Of a stretch of 64,000 nucleotides of DNA, positions 8,406 to 20,811 are shown one piece after another. Every line of letters starts with the position of its first letter. Position 1 is the first letter of the stretch. The position numbers were made by a program, and so were the translations under genes. Origin of the DNA: WHTX01 sp038255145 (GTDB taxonomy: Bacteria; Actinomycetota; Acidimicrobiia; Acidimicrobiales; CAIXPF01); NCBI GenBank assembly GCA_038255145.1, contig JBBSLP010000018.1:22582-86581 (forward strand), read 5' to 3'. The notes under the pieces were generated by a model. That model worked only from the letters and a program-made list of their open reading frames with translations, was not told where the DNA came from and did not search any database.

Positions 8406-9046
8406 GTCGTCAAGTCTGGCTCCCCGGCACCTCGACGACACCGATGCGTGCCGTGGTCACCTCTGATCGGCGGCGTGAGTTGGGACGCTTCAGCGCGACT
8501 GTCCTGAACGCCGGGTCCGGGAGCGATGTCGTCGAGGACCGCCCTTCGTGCCGAACACACTCCGTAGTGGGCGTCATCGGGCACCCGCTGGCCGTCAGCG
8601 GGCAGGTTCACATGGCCACCAACAGCACCGTCAGTGGCCATTGGCGGTGATGCCAATCACCCCCGACCGTAGCCAACCACGGAAGCTGCACAACACCAGC
8701 CAGAGGCCCCTTCCCCAGCAGCACTAGAACCCGCCAGCCACGTGCCACGCGCGTGGGCACACCGCCCGCCGCGCCCGGCCCAGAAGTGCCCGGCCCGCCG
8801 TGCCCGGGCCAGAAGGGCCCCCCTGTCTGTCAGGCTGGGGTGCGGGGCGGGAAGTGCCAGGCCCGGATGCCCTGCCGGACGAGCAGGCCTGCCCGTCAGG
8901 GCTGACACGAGAGTCCCAGCAGACGCTGCCGCCGGCCCCAGCGCCGCGGCCGATGAACCCGGGCCCTGGTCACTCGGCAGCTACATCTGGGCGGCGTGGG
9001 CCGAGCCTGGACCCGCGCCCGCCGTGCCGGAGAGAACGAAGGACCC
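8406..9046. other. Non-coding stretch upstream of the amidase terminus
   Basis: About 640 bases without a supportable gene; short frames here have no start signals or recognisable domains. From about 8740 to 9040 the sequence is rich in GCCCGG/CCCGGG blocks, several nearly repeated (GCCCGGCCCAGAAG and GCCCGGGCCAGAAG around 8776-8816). A 36-base segment (8707-8742) resembles 53316-53351. It looks like a decayed or spacer region at the edge of the accessory islet. Confidence 0.4.
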
Positions 9047-11302
9047 TCAGCTCGCCGTCCACAGCTGGGTGGCGCCCGACCCCGGCTGGTACCAGAGGAC
9101 GTCGGCCCTTGCGTCGCCGTTCATGTCCCCGGCCAGGGCCACGGCTCCCGCCGGCGCGCCGCGGTCCAGGTAGGGCAGTTGGCGGTCGGGGCTGCCGTAC
9201 CACTGCTGCACGTAGCCGTCGGCTCGACTGACCAGCAGGTCGTCCCGTCCGCCGCCGCTGAAGTCGGCCACCGTGGGCACCAGCGCGCCGGCGGCGGGGA
9301 GCTCGGACGCAGCCAGGAAGCCCTGCCACCAGATCTTGGTGCCGGCGGTTCCGCTCAGCACCAGGTCTTCGAGCCCGTCGCCGTCGAGGTCGCCCACGGC
9401 CGGGCTCTGGTCGGCGGGCAGGGCGGCCTGGGCGGTGGTGAAGGCCATGGACCCCGTCGAGTGCCAGATGTCGTGGACGTACTGGGCCGAGCGATACCAC
9501 AGCAGGTCCTGGCGGCCGTCGCCGTCGTAGTCGATGACCACGGCGCGGGACCCTACGGGGGCGCTGGTGGCCCGGGTCGAGAAGGCCCCGGTGCCCGGGC
9601 TGGTCCACACCGAGGTGGCCCCCGTCCTGGGCTCGTACCAGACGAGGTCGTCGTCCCCGTCGCCGTCACCGTCGAACACCGTGGGCAGAAGGGCGCCCTT
9701 CACGGCCAGGGGTTGGACCACCGGGGTGCCGCTGCGTCGGCCCATCCACAGGAGGTCACCGTCCCTGGTGGCCGACCACCACAGCACGTCGGTGGTGCCC
9801 TCACCGTCGGCGTCGAGGAGCACGGGCTCGAAGGCGGCGTCCACGGTCAGGGTGGAGGTGGCGAAGGCCCCGCTCGACTGGCCGAACCAGATGACCTTGG
9901 TCCTGTCGCCCGACCGGTGCCACAGCACGTCGGTGCGACCGTCGCCGTTGAAGTCCCCGGTCAGGCCGGTGGCCCCGGTCGGCGCGGTGGGACCTGCGGC
10001 CAGAGCGATGTTGGAGCCCCCGACCATGGCCGCGTAGCGGGTGGCCACCTGGGCCCGCACCGCGTCGAAGCTGGAGCGGACCCCGGCGGGACACGAGGTG
10101 CTGTTGAGGTCGCCGTGGCCGACGATGCGGGGGAGGGGTTGCACCGAGGCGGCGGGGTAGAGATCACCGTCGCGCACGATCATGCGGGCCGGGGTGGCGG
10201 GATCGGCCCCTCCCAGGTAGAGCTTCCAGGCGATGAGCTGGGCCAGGGCGGCGACCATGACGTCGCTGGCTCCCATCCCGGCGAAGTTGCCGAGCACGGC
10301 GACCCCCATGCTGGCGGTGTTGAAGCCGTAGGCGTGGGACCCGATGACGGCCGTGGAGGCACCGCCGTCGCGGGCCTCCCACGTGCGGCCGAAGCGGTCG
10401 ACGACGAAGTTGTACCCGATGTCGTTCCAGCCCTGGGTGTCCTGGTGGTAGGCCTGGATGGCCCGCAGGATGCCGGGGACGGCGTCGGCCGTGTAGCCGT
10501 AGGGATCGACGTCGGCGGTGTGGTGGATCACGGCCAGTCGGGCCTCGGCCGCGGCGTCGGGCTGCCACTTCGGGGGCCGGGCCCCCCAGCCGGCGCGCCC
10601 GATGATGGGGGGCGGGCCCACCGGCCCCGAGCTCAACGGCGGTTCGCTCGCCGCGGCGATGGCGGCCGGGGCCAGCGACCCGTCAGCGGCGGGGGCGGCG
10701 TCGAGGCGGACGAGGTGCACGGCCAGGTCGGGGGCCGACCCCCCGGCCGCGGCGATCTCGTAGCCGTCGGCCGGGCCCGTCCACACCGGCTCGCTGGCCG
10801 CCCGGGGGGCCACGGCCTCGCCGGCGTCGAACCCCTCGTCCGGCGCGGCGTCACCGGCCTCGAGGTCGGTCCACACCGACCATCCCCCGACGGCGTGGAC
10901 GCGGACCATGGCCGTCACGTCGACATCGGGGGCCCAGCTCGCTCCCAGCAGGGTGAAGGGCGCGAGCCCCTCCTCCCGGGCCACGACGGTGAGGTCGACA
11001 GCGGCGACACCCAGATCATCGGCGGCGCCTTCGGTCGGGGCGGTGGCCGCGGCCGCCGCGGCCAGGGGTGCCGGCTGGCGGGTCTCGACGTGGGCCGCGC
11101 CGGCATCGTCTCCGGAAGGCGCGTCCACGGGCACGGCGGCGATGGCGGCAGCAGGATCGGTGACGGCCGCGACCTGGCGGACCGTGGCCCCGCCGACCGC
11201 TGGTGTCGTCACCACGGCCCCGCACAGGACGGCAGCCAGGGCCGCACCTGAAAGGCGGCGCGCCCGTACCCTCGCCGTTCGCACCGCTGACCCTCGCACC
11301 AT
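9047..11302 (-). CDS. Secreted N-acetylmuramoyl-L-alanine amidase with C-terminal FG-GAP beta-propeller
   Basis: A 751-residue secreted protein. Residues 1-45 form a signal peptide with an Arg-rich start and hydrophobic core. A variable region follows to about 225. The PGRP/amidase_2 domain spans about 230-420, with zinc ligands H260 (IHHTAD), H396 (GHGDLN) and C404 (SCPAG), so it should cleave the lactyl-amide bond of peptidoglycan. Residues 445-751 contain seven FG-GAP/VCBS repeats of the form GDFNGDGRTDVLW, enough for a seven-bladed propeller, ending exactly at the last strand (LWTAS). The propeller probably binds wall glycan or protein. A candidate -10 (TAGGGT, 11369-11374) gives a leader with a GAGGAG site. 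Confidence 0.9.
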   Translation of the reverse strand: MVRGSAVRTARVRARRLSGAALAAVLCGAVVTTPAVGGATVRQVAAVTDPAAAIAAVPVDAPSGDDAGAAHVETRQPAPLAAAAAATAPTEGAADDLGVAAVDLTVVAREEGLAPFTLLGASWAPDVDVTAMVRVHAVGGWSVWTDLEAGDAAPDEGFDAGEAVAPRAASEPVWTGPADGYEIAAAGGSAPDLAVHLVRLDAAPAADGSLAPAAIAAASEPPLSSGPVGPPPIIGRAGWGARPPKWQPDAAAEARLAVIHHTADVDPYGYTADAVPGILRAIQAYHQDTQGWNDIGYNFVVDRFGRTWEARDGGASTAVIGSHAYGFNTASMGVAVLGNFAGMGASDVMVAALAQLIAWKLYLGGADPATPARMIVRDGDLYPAASVQPLPRIVGHGDLNSTSCPAGVRSSFDAVRAQVATRYAAMVGGSNIALAAGPTAPTGATGLTGDFNGDGRTDVLWHRSGDRTKVIWFGQSSGAFATSTLTVDAAFEPVLLDADGEGTTDVLWWSATRDGDLLWMGRRSGTPVVQPLAVKGALLPTVFDGDGDGDDDLVWYEPRTGATSVWTSPGTGAFSTRATSAPVGSRAVVIDYDGDGRQDLLWYRSAQYVHDIWHSTGSMAFTTAQAALPADQSPAVGDLDGDGLEDLVLSGTAGTKIWWQGFLAASELPAAGALVPTVADFSGGGRDDLLVSRADGYVQQWYGSPDRQLPYLDRGAPAGAVALAGDMNGDARADVLWYQPGSGATQLWTAS

Positions 11303-11435
11303 CCGACGCTGGCTCCTCTGTCGGCGCGCCGTGGCACACCGAACTCGTCAGACCCCGCCCGCTGGGCCACCCTAACCAGGGGGAGGCAGGATCTGACGAC
11401 GCGTCAGCAAAGGGCTAACGCCGGTTCGAAGAGCA

Positions 11436-14951
<3,516 letters not shown>

Positions 14952-14957
14952 CCCGCC

Positions 14958-14963
14958 AGGCTA
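14958..14963 (-). promoter_or_regulatory. Leaderless -10 element (TAGCCT) for metH
   Basis: TAGCCT on the minus strand ends six bases before the metH ATG at 14951. The short gap GGCGGG could also act as a weak ribosome binding site, but its spacing is too close. Confidence 0.5.
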
Positions 14964-15086
14964 CCGGCGCCCACGCTCTGTCTCCCTGGGTGTACCCCAC
15001 GTCCGCCACCCCCAGTTTGGGGAACGCAAAGGCGCTGGTGGGGCCAGGCGCACGCCCATCCGGATGGGCCCATGAGCAGGTTCACC

Positions 15087-15092
15087 TAACGT
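15087..15092 (+). promoter_or_regulatory. Leaderless -10 element (TAACGT) for the adenosyltransferase
   Basis: TAACGT ends six bases before the GTG at 15099. It lies back to back with the metH -10, so the two cobalamin genes share a 147-base divergent control region. Confidence 0.5.
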
Positions 15093-15098
15093 GGCGAC

Positions 15099-15635
15099 GT
15101 GAAGGTCTACACAGGCAAGGGCGACGACGGGACCACCGGGCTGCTGTTCGGTGGGCGGGTGCCCAAGGACTCGGCGCTGCCCTGGGCGTATGGCACCGTG
15201 GACGAGGCCCAGGCCACCCTGGGCATGGCCCGGGCCACCTGCGAGCGGGGCAACGAGCTCGACGTCATCCTCGTGCGGCTGTGCGCCGAGCTCTGGGTGC
15301 TCATGGCCGAGCTGGCTACCCTGCCGGCCAACCGGGCCAAGCTCACCGCCGGCTCCACCCTGGTCACCGCCGAGATGGTCACCGGCCTCGAGGTCCTCAT
15401 CGACGAGGCCAGCGCCCGCTTCGAGCCGCCCAAGGAGTTCGTCGTCCCCGGGCAGTCGCTGCTGTCGGCCCACCTCGACCTGGCCCGCACCGTGGTGCGC
15501 CGGGCCGAGCGGCTGTCGGTGCGGGCCGTGGCCGAGGGCTCCCAGGTCGTGCCCTACCTCAACCGCCTGTCCGACCTGTGTTGGACCCTGGCCCGGTGGC
15601 AGGAGGGCGAGTCCCTGCGCACCCGCTCGGTCTGA
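15099..15635 (+). CDS. PduO-type corrinoid adenosyltransferase
   Basis: ATP:cob(I)alamin adenosyltransferase, which makes adenosylcobalamin or adenosyl precursors. The 178-residue protein is the single-domain PduO type: the ATP-binding TGKGDDGTTGLL at residues 5-16, the conserved Arg cluster VRRAERLS near 128-135, and YLNRLSDLCWTLAR near 149-162. The GTG start is set by the family N-terminus (KVYTGKGD) and the TAACGT hexamer. Its divergent neighbour is methionine synthase, another cobalamin user, although MetH needs methyl- rather than adenosylcobalamin. A 7-bp hairpin spans the stop codon. Confidence 0.93.
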   Translation: MKVYTGKGDDGTTGLLFGGRVPKDSALPWAYGTVDEAQATLGMARATCERGNELDVILVRLCAELWVLMAELATLPANRAKLTAGSTLVTAEMVTGLEVLIDEASARFEPPKEFVVPGQSLLSAHLDLARTVVRRAERLSVRAVAEGSQVVPYLNRLSDLCWTLARWQEGESLRTRSV

Positions 15636-15647
15636 TCTACAGACCGA
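15627..15647 (+). terminator. Hairpin across the adenosyltransferase stop codon
   Basis: TCGGTCT (15627-15633) pairs perfectly with AGACCGA (15641-15647) around a 7-base loop that includes part of the stop region. There is no U-run, so it may be a weak terminator or an mRNA 3' stabiliser before pepA. Confidence 0.4.
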
Positions 15648-15691
15648 AAGGCCATTCCGTTCGGGCCCGGGAAGGGCGCAGAGCGGGGGGG

Positions 15692-15697
15692 TACGGT
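15692..15697 (+). promoter_or_regulatory. Leaderless -10 element (TACGGT) for pepA
   Basis: TACGGT ends seven bases before the GTG at 15705. This supports 15705 rather than the GTG at 15696, which overlaps the hexamer. Confidence 0.45.
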
Positions 15698-15704
15698 GGC
15701 CGCC

Positions 15705-17159
15705 GTGCCCCTCTCGGTCGTCCACGCCGCCCACGTCCCTGACCACGTACGCGCCGTCGTCGTGCCCGTCCCCGCCGAGGGCCTGGCCGACAGCGGCCTC
15801 GATGTCGACGCCCTCGGCCGCCTGGGCTTCGAGGCCAAGGCCGACCAGGTGCAGTCCCTGGCCCCGGCCGGCGACGGGCCCGTGCTCGTGGTCGTGGGCC
15901 TGGGCCCCTCCGAGGGCGTGACCGCGGCCGGCGTACGCCGGGCCGCGGCCGTGGCCACCCGGGGTTCCCGCCGCCACGCCGCCGTCGCCATCCGCCTCGA
16001 CCTCGTCGGCGACCGCCTGGCCCCCGAAGCCGCTGCGCAGGCGGCGACCGAGGGCGTGCTGCTGGGGGCCTACGAGTACACCGACCTCAAGTCGGTGGCC
16101 AGCACCACCAAGCTGGCCGAGGTCACCGTGGTCAGCGAGGGCGAGGGTGCGGCCCAGGGCGTCGAGCGTGGCGTCGTCGTCGCCGAAGCCGTGACCTGGG
16201 CCCGGGACAAGATCAACGAGCCCGGCGGCTCCCTCACCCCCACCGCCCTGGCCAAGGCGGCCGCCAAGCTGGGCAAGGCCGCAGGGGTCGCGGTCACCAT
16301 CCACACCCGCAAGGCCATCCGCGACCTGAAGCTGGGCGGCCTGCTCGGCGTCAGCCGGGGCTCCTCGCAGCCGCCCCGCCTCATCGAGATGCGCTACACG
16401 CCCGAGGGCACCAGCCGGGGCACGGTGGCCCTGGTGGGCAAGGGCGTCACCTTCGACTCCGGCGGCCTGTCGCTGAAGACGGCCGGGGGCATGATGACCA
16501 TGAAGTCCGACATGGGTGGGGCCGCCGCCGTCATCGGTGCCGTGGCTGCGGCCGCCCGCCTCGGCCTCGACGTCGAGGTCGTGGGCTGGGTGCCGGCCAC
16601 GGACAACATGACCGGCCCCGACGCCACCCGGCCCGGGGACGTGCTCACCATGCGCAACGGCAAGACCGTCGAGGTGCTCAACACCGATGCCGAGGGCCGC
16701 CTCATCCTGGCCGATGCCCTGGCCCTCGCGTCCGAGGCCCACCCCGACGCCATGATCGACCTGGCCACCCTGACCGGGGCGGCCCGGGTGGCCCTGGGCT
16801 CGAAGATCGCCGGGCTCATCGGCAACCACGACGGCTGGCTGTCCCAGGTCGAGGCGGCCGGTACGGCCACGGGTGAGAAGGTGTGGCGCCTGCCCCTGCC
16901 CGGCGAGTACCGCAAGAGCCTGGACAGCAACGTGGCCGACATGCGCAACATCGCCGGCGGCGACGTGGGTGCGGGGGCCCTGGTCGCGGCGCTGATGCTG
17001 GCCGAGTTCGTCGACCCCGAGATCCCCTGGGCCCACCTCGACATCGCCGGTCCCTCGTGGTCCGACGGCGACGACGGCGAGCTGACCCGGGGGGGCACCG
17101 GCTTCGGCGTGCGCCTGCTCGTCGACCTCATCGAGGGCTTCGCCCCGCCCAAGGGCTGA
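15705..17159 (+). CDS. pepA: Leucyl aminopeptidase (M17 family)
   Basis: A cytosolic di-zinc/manganese aminopeptidase that removes N-terminal Leu and other residues; M17 enzymes are hexamers. The protein is 484 residues, normal for the family. The N-terminal domain extends to about 170. The catalytic domain has the metal-binding VGKGVTFDSGGLSLK, the DMGGAAAVIGA segment, the signature NTDAEGRLILADAL and the C-terminal WAHLDIAG. GTG 15705 is preferred because TACGGT lies seven bases upstream; GTG 15696 would add three residues. It is convergent with the Vps62-like gene, with only seven bases between stops. Confidence 0.95.
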   Translation: MPLSVVHAAHVPDHVRAVVVPVPAEGLADSGLDVDALGRLGFEAKADQVQSLAPAGDGPVLVVVGLGPSEGVTAAGVRRAAAVATRGSRRHAAVAIRLDLVGDRLAPEAAAQAATEGVLLGAYEYTDLKSVASTTKLAEVTVVSEGEGAAQGVERGVVVAEAVTWARDKINEPGGSLTPTALAKAAAKLGKAAGVAVTIHTRKAIRDLKLGGLLGVSRGSSQPPRLIEMRYTPEGTSRGTVALVGKGVTFDSGGLSLKTAGGMMTMKSDMGGAAAVIGAVAAAARLGLDVEVVGWVPATDNMTGPDATRPGDVLTMRNGKTVEVLNTDAEGRLILADALALASEAHPDAMIDLATLTGAARVALGSKIAGLIGNHDGWLSQVEAAGTATGEKVWRLPLPGEYRKSLDSNVADMRNIAGGDVGAGALVAALMLAEFVDPEIPWAHLDIAGPSWSDGDDGELTRGGTGFGVRLLVDLIEGFAPPKG

Positions 17160-17166
17160 CGGCCGC

Positions 17167-19140
17167 TCAGGCTGTGGGCACGGGCTCCGTGGCCGGCCGG
17201 GCGTCGGCCTGTTCGGCCACCCGGTCGTAGTAGAGCAGGGTCACGGCCACCGCGGCCACGGGCACGGCCACCAGGTCGACCAGGGACGAGATGAAGTTCA
17301 CCGACGTCAGGGAGGCATCGGTGAACAGCAGCACGACCATGCCCACGAAAGGCCCCAGGAAGGCCAGGGCCAGCAGGGCGGTGCCGGCCACGCCCAGGGT
17401 CCGCCAGCGACCGTGGCGGGTGAGCTGGGCGCTGCGGTGGAACGAGGCCCGTACCCCCAGGCCCTCGATCACGCTGACGACGGGGGCCAGGGACCAGCGC
17501 ACCAGGAGCCACAACCCCAGGGGGGCCAGGATCACGCTGCCCAGGGTGACGGCGATGACCAGGGCCAGGAGCAGGGCGGCGAGCACGGCCCGCCACGGGT
17601 GGGTGGCCTCGCGCAGTGCGTCGGTGACACCCGGGTGCCGACCCTGTTCGAGGTCGCGCACCGCCGCGACGAGGGCCACCACGACGATGCACAGCGCGGG
17701 CACGGTGATGGCGGCGCCGGCGAAGTGGGCGATGGGGGCGGCCCAGGCACTGCTGTGGTTGACGACGTCGGCCACGTCCCCGGCCGGGGTCAGGTCGAGG
17801 ATGCCCAGCTGCAGGCCGGTGGCCACCACGGCCGCCACCACGAGGATGGCCCCCAGGCCACCCATGAGTCGAGGGTGGGCGGCGACCAGGCGCAGCGAGG
17901 CGTTGAGGATCTGGCCGGCCCGCCGGGGGGAGGCGATGGGGCGGATGAGGCCCGGTCGCCACCCGGTGCGCTTGATGGTGAAGGCGGTGACGGCCACCAG
18001 CACGAGGAGGGCGCCGAGCACGACCCCGGGTTGTTGGATGGTGCGGACGAACAGGCGGGAGGCCCCGGTGCTGGCCGAGCAGAACAGGTTGGTGACGCCC
18101 GACCCCAACGGGGTGAGGGCCACGCTGCCCTCACGGCCGTAGTCGTCGACCCAGGCCACGGGGGTCGCCCACTGCACCTTCTCGTTGGGACCGGTGGGAC
18201 CGTTGTTGAAGGCGATGTGCTTCTCGCCCCAGCGGCCCTCGTAGGTCAGCCAGGCGAAGGGGTCCTCGGGCCCGGCCACCTGGTCGGGGAGGAGCACGGC
18301 CACGGGACGGAGCTCGGTCGACGCCGGCAGGCTCTTGTCGCAGCCGAACCCGGTCTGGGCCCCCTTGCCCAGCCAGTGCTCGGCCGCGTAGTAGCTGGCG
18401 TGCGATCCCTGGCTGGAGAAGACCATGGGGTGGGTGCCGTCGCGGCGCTGCAACTTGGTGTCGTCCCAATCGGCCACCTCGACGCCCTCGTGCTGGGCGT
18501 AGCCCACCCCGACCGGGTCCACCCTCAGCGCCTCGGCTGCGGTGGTGGCCGGGAAGATCAGCTGGATCATCTCCCAGTCGCTCTCGTGGCGGTCGTTCCA
18601 GTCGTTGAAGACCCAGAAGATCCAGAACTGCAGGGCCAGCCGGTCGGGCTCGTCGGGGTCCACGGTGACCTTGGCGTAGACCGAGGCCTGCTCGTCGGCG
18701 CCGTTGGCCCGGGACCAGGTCTCGTAGCCGCAGCCCGGCTCGAGGGCGTCACCGGGCAGGTTCACGTGCCAGTCGGGGCCCTTGCCGTACAGGTCGGAGG
18801 CGGTGGGGGCGACGATGGTCTGGCCATCGGGCCCCTGCAGCAGCACGTCGGCCTTGCCCAGCACGGCGTCCACGGTGGTGGGCCGGTACGGCTCCCCGTC
18901 CCCGCACGCCGTCTTCTGGGTGCGGACCATGATGACGGGCACGTACCTGTCGGCCAGGACCTGGGCCTCGGGGCCGTCCTCGGCCCCGGCGGGGGCCGCG
19001 GTCAGCAGCAGGACGGCGGCCATGGCCAGCACGGCGGCCAGCACGGTGAGGACCGCACCGGGCAGCCGGCCGGGCCACCCTTCGATGGGCCCGCCCGTCC
19101 GCCAGCCGAGCCTCCGCCGTCGGTCCCATCCTCCTGCCAT
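17167..19140 (-). CDS. Vps62-like ectodomain fused to a multi-pass membrane domain
   Basis: A 657-residue protein with a likely signal peptide or first helix at about residues 30-52. A long extracellular domain follows, bearing the Vps62 hallmarks FWIFWVFNDWNDRHESDWEM and HPMVFSSQGSHASYY. A membrane helix lies near 375-395. A C-terminal region with about six helices resembles the membrane domain of glycerophosphodiester phosphodiesterase-like proteins (RASFHRSAQLTRHGRWRTLG is the amphipathic signature). The ectodomain is seen in fungal and actinobacterial secreted proteins of unknown activity. The fusion suggests an envelope role. The gene stands alone, convergent with pepA and behind a 94-base gap. 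Confidence 0.75.
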   Translation of the reverse strand: MAGGWDRRRRLGWRTGGPIEGWPGRLPGAVLTVLAAVLAMAAVLLLTAAPAGAEDGPEAQVLADRYVPVIMVRTQKTACGDGEPYRPTTVDAVLGKADVLLQGPDGQTIVAPTASDLYGKGPDWHVNLPGDALEPGCGYETWSRANGADEQASVYAKVTVDPDEPDRLALQFWIFWVFNDWNDRHESDWEMIQLIFPATTAAEALRVDPVGVGYAQHEGVEVADWDDTKLQRRDGTHPMVFSSQGSHASYYAAEHWLGKGAQTGFGCDKSLPASTELRPVAVLLPDQVAGPEDPFAWLTYEGRWGEKHIAFNNGPTGPNEKVQWATPVAWVDDYGREGSVALTPLGSGVTNLFCSASTGASRLFVRTIQQPGVVLGALLVLVAVTAFTIKRTGWRPGLIRPIASPRRAGQILNASLRLVAAHPRLMGGLGAILVVAAVVATGLQLGILDLTPAGDVADVVNHSSAWAAPIAHFAGAAITVPALCIVVVALVAAVRDLEQGRHPGVTDALREATHPWRAVLAALLLALVIAVTLGSVILAPLGLWLLVRWSLAPVVSVIEGLGVRASFHRSAQLTRHGRWRTLGVAGTALLALAFLGPFVGMVVLLFTDASLTSVNFISSLVDLVAVPVAAVAVTLLYYDRVAEQADARPATEPVPTA

Positions 19141-19234
19141 CGGGCCAGTACAGCCGATGGGGGACGGCCCGGACGGGGACAGGCCGCGCCCAGGGCGCGC
19201 CTCCCGTCCCCGTGGGCTGGACCCGGACGCCGGC

Positions 19235-19807
19235 TCAGGCGGCGTCGCTGGTCCGCTGGACCTGGTCCCACTGCTGGTGGGCGTGCTGGAGGGCGGTGGG
19301 CAGGCGGGCCAGTTGGTGTTGGGCCAGCGGGGGCAGGTGGCGACGCACGGCCAGCCCGTGGCGTCCGTAGCGCTGGGCCACCCCGAACTGGGTCAGCCGG
19401 GTGACGGTACGTGACACCGGGGCGTTGCGGCCCACACCGGGGCCCAGGCCCAGGGACAGGGCGCACTCCTGCAGGTCGAGGGTGAAGCCGGCGGGTTCGG
19501 CGTCGAGGCGATCAGCCATCAGGCGGATCAGCCAGATCGAGCTCGGCCCCAGCACCCCCAACCAGAAGCGCTCGACGTAGGCCGAGCGGGGGTCGTGCCC
19601 GAGGTGGTCGATGACGACATCGGGCCACGGCGTCACCGACAGCATGGCCGCGGGGCCGGCCGCGGGTCCGGCCGGTGGGGGACACGCCGACGAGAGGGGC
19701 GGGTGGGTTCCGTTGCTGGGGGAGTGCGGGCTGGGGGGCGTCATGCCGATGCCTTCGGGCTCGACCGCCGGGTCGGCGGTGGGCGGAGGGAGAGGAAGTC
19801 GTCTCAT
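19235..19807 (-). CDS. Conserved hypothetical protein with winged-helix-like C-terminus
   Basis: A 190-residue protein of unknown function. Residues 1-55 are a Pro/Ser/Ala-rich disordered leader. From WPDVVIDHLGHDPRSAYVER onward it is compact and conserved-looking, with FWLGVLGPSSIWLIRLMADRL followed by a predicted helix-turn-helix/wing pattern (LDLQECALSLGLG, then RTVTRLTQFGVAQRYG). DNA binding is possible but unproven. The ATG at 19807 has no strong ribosome binding site; an internal ATG at 19744 is possible. It is divergent from the sirtuin gene, with 61 bases between starts. Confidence 0.65.
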   Translation of the reverse strand: MRRLPLPPPTADPAVEPEGIGMTPPSPHSPSNGTHPPLSSACPPPAGPAAGPAAMLSVTPWPDVVIDHLGHDPRSAYVERFWLGVLGPSSIWLIRLMADRLDAEPAGFTLDLQECALSLGLGPGVGRNAPVSRTVTRLTQFGVAQRYGRHGLAVRRHLPPLAQHQLARLPTALQHAHQQWDQVQRTSDAA

Positions 19808-19856
19808 GCTATCTCAATGTCTTTCAAACACAACTCGGCAGCCGTTCGTGCCTGGC

Positions 19857-19862
19857 TAAGGT
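19857..19862 (+). promoter_or_regulatory. Leaderless -10 element (TAAGGT) for the sirtuin gene
   Basis: TAAGGT ends six bases before the ATG at 19869, with no ribosome binding site. It is identical to the hexamer upstream of ku and of the large GT2 gene. Confidence 0.5.
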
Positions 19863-19868
19863 CGGGTC

Positions 19869-20666
19869 ATGTCCTCACTCGAGCGGCCTCCTGTCGACGG
19901 CGTCGACGCGGCGGTGCGGGAGGCCCGGCGGCTGATCGACGTGGCCCGGCGCGTCGTCGTGCTGACCGGCGCCGGCATCTCCACCGACAGCGGCATCCCG
20001 GACTTCCGCGGTCCCAACGGGGTGTGGACAAAGAACCCTGGCGCCGAGAAGACGGCCACCCTGCAGAACTACGTCGGCGACACCGAGGTGCGGAAGCGCT
20101 CGTGGCAGTTGCGCCTGGACTCAGGCATGTGGGGGGCCGAGCCCAACTCGGGCCACCTCGCCCTCGTGCACCTGCAGGAGCGGGGCAAGCTGCACATGCT
20201 CATCACCCAGAACGTCGACGGGCTGCACCACAAGGCGGGCACCGACCCCGAGCGCCTGGTGGAGATCCACGGCAACGTGCGCGAGGTCATGTGCCTGTCC
20301 TGCGACGAGCGGGCCCCCATGCAGCGGGCCCTCGATCGGGTGCGGGGCGGCGAGGAGGACCCCGCCTGTCGCACCTGTGGCGGCATCCTCAAGTCGGCCA
20401 CCATCTCCTTCGGCCAGAACCTCGTCCAGGACGACCTGGCCCGGGCCGAGATGGCCGCCCGCACCTGTGACCTGATGCTGGCCGTGGGGTCGACCCTGGC
20501 CGTGTACCCCATCGCCGACGTGGTGCCCGTGGCCCGGTCCTGCGGCGCCGCCGTCGTCATCCTCAACGCCGAGCCCACGGCCATGGACGAACTGGCCGAC
20601 GTGGTCGTCAACGCCTCGATCGGCGACGTGCTCGGACACATCGTCGGCCTCGACCCCCGGCCCTGA
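19869..20666 (+). CDS. NAD-dependent protein deacylase of the Sir2 family
   Basis: A 265-residue sirtuin that removes acyl groups from lysines using NAD. It shows the NAD motif GAGISTDSGIPDFRG, then TQNVDGLH, the catalytic His in EIHGNV and a four-Cys zinc site (CLSC and CRTC). The extended segment WTKNPGAEKTATLQNYVGD between the first two motifs is typical of bacterial class II/U-like sirtuins. Targets are unknown, but acetyl-CoA synthetase regulation is a common role. The TAAGGT hexamer six bases upstream supports this ATG. The stop codon lies in a 12-base imperfect duplication. Confidence 0.94.
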   Translation: MSSLERPPVDGVDAAVREARRLIDVARRVVVLTGAGISTDSGIPDFRGPNGVWTKNPGAEKTATLQNYVGDTEVRKRSWQLRLDSGMWGAEPNSGHLALVHLQERGKLHMLITQNVDGLHHKAGTDPERLVEIHGNVREVMCLSCDERAPMQRALDRVRGGEEDPACRTCGGILKSATISFGQNLVQDDLARAEMAARTCDLMLAVGSTLAVYPIADVVPVARSCGAAVVILNAEPTAMDELADVVVNASIGDVLGHIVGLDPRP

Positions 20667-20684
20667 CCCCCGCCCTGACCCTGC
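20661..20684 (+). repeat. 12-bp imperfect tandem repeat over the sirtuin stop codon
   Basis: CCCTGACCC occurs at 20661-20669 and again at 20673-20681. The first copy contains the stop TGA and the second an in-frame TGA 12 bases later. Confidence 0.45.
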
Positions 20685-20811
20685 CCGGGTCCGTCCCCGC
20701 GCGGGAATCGGGGGGCCGGGACGAATGTTGACCGTGTAGCTAGGATTTCGGTTCGACCCACCCGCCACCCCGCTCGCTGCCGGGTGGCGGCCCCGACGAA
20801 GACGGAGCGCC

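Noticed and set aside
6265..8441. New toxin-antitoxin or phage-defence module formed by the HNH protein and the orphan gene
   Set aside because: The genes are 350 bases apart with separate signals and the orphan has no recognisable defence domain; only a weak association is supportable.
8742..9231. Open frames of about 140 codons in the GC-rich gap before the amidase
   Set aside because: Pro/Arg/Ala-rich translations in two overlapping frames with no start signal; typical of non-coding high-GC DNA.
14952..15098. Cobalamin riboswitch between metH and the adenosyltransferase gene
   Set aside because: The gap is too short and shows none of the conserved B12-box features; both genes have adjacent -10 elements.
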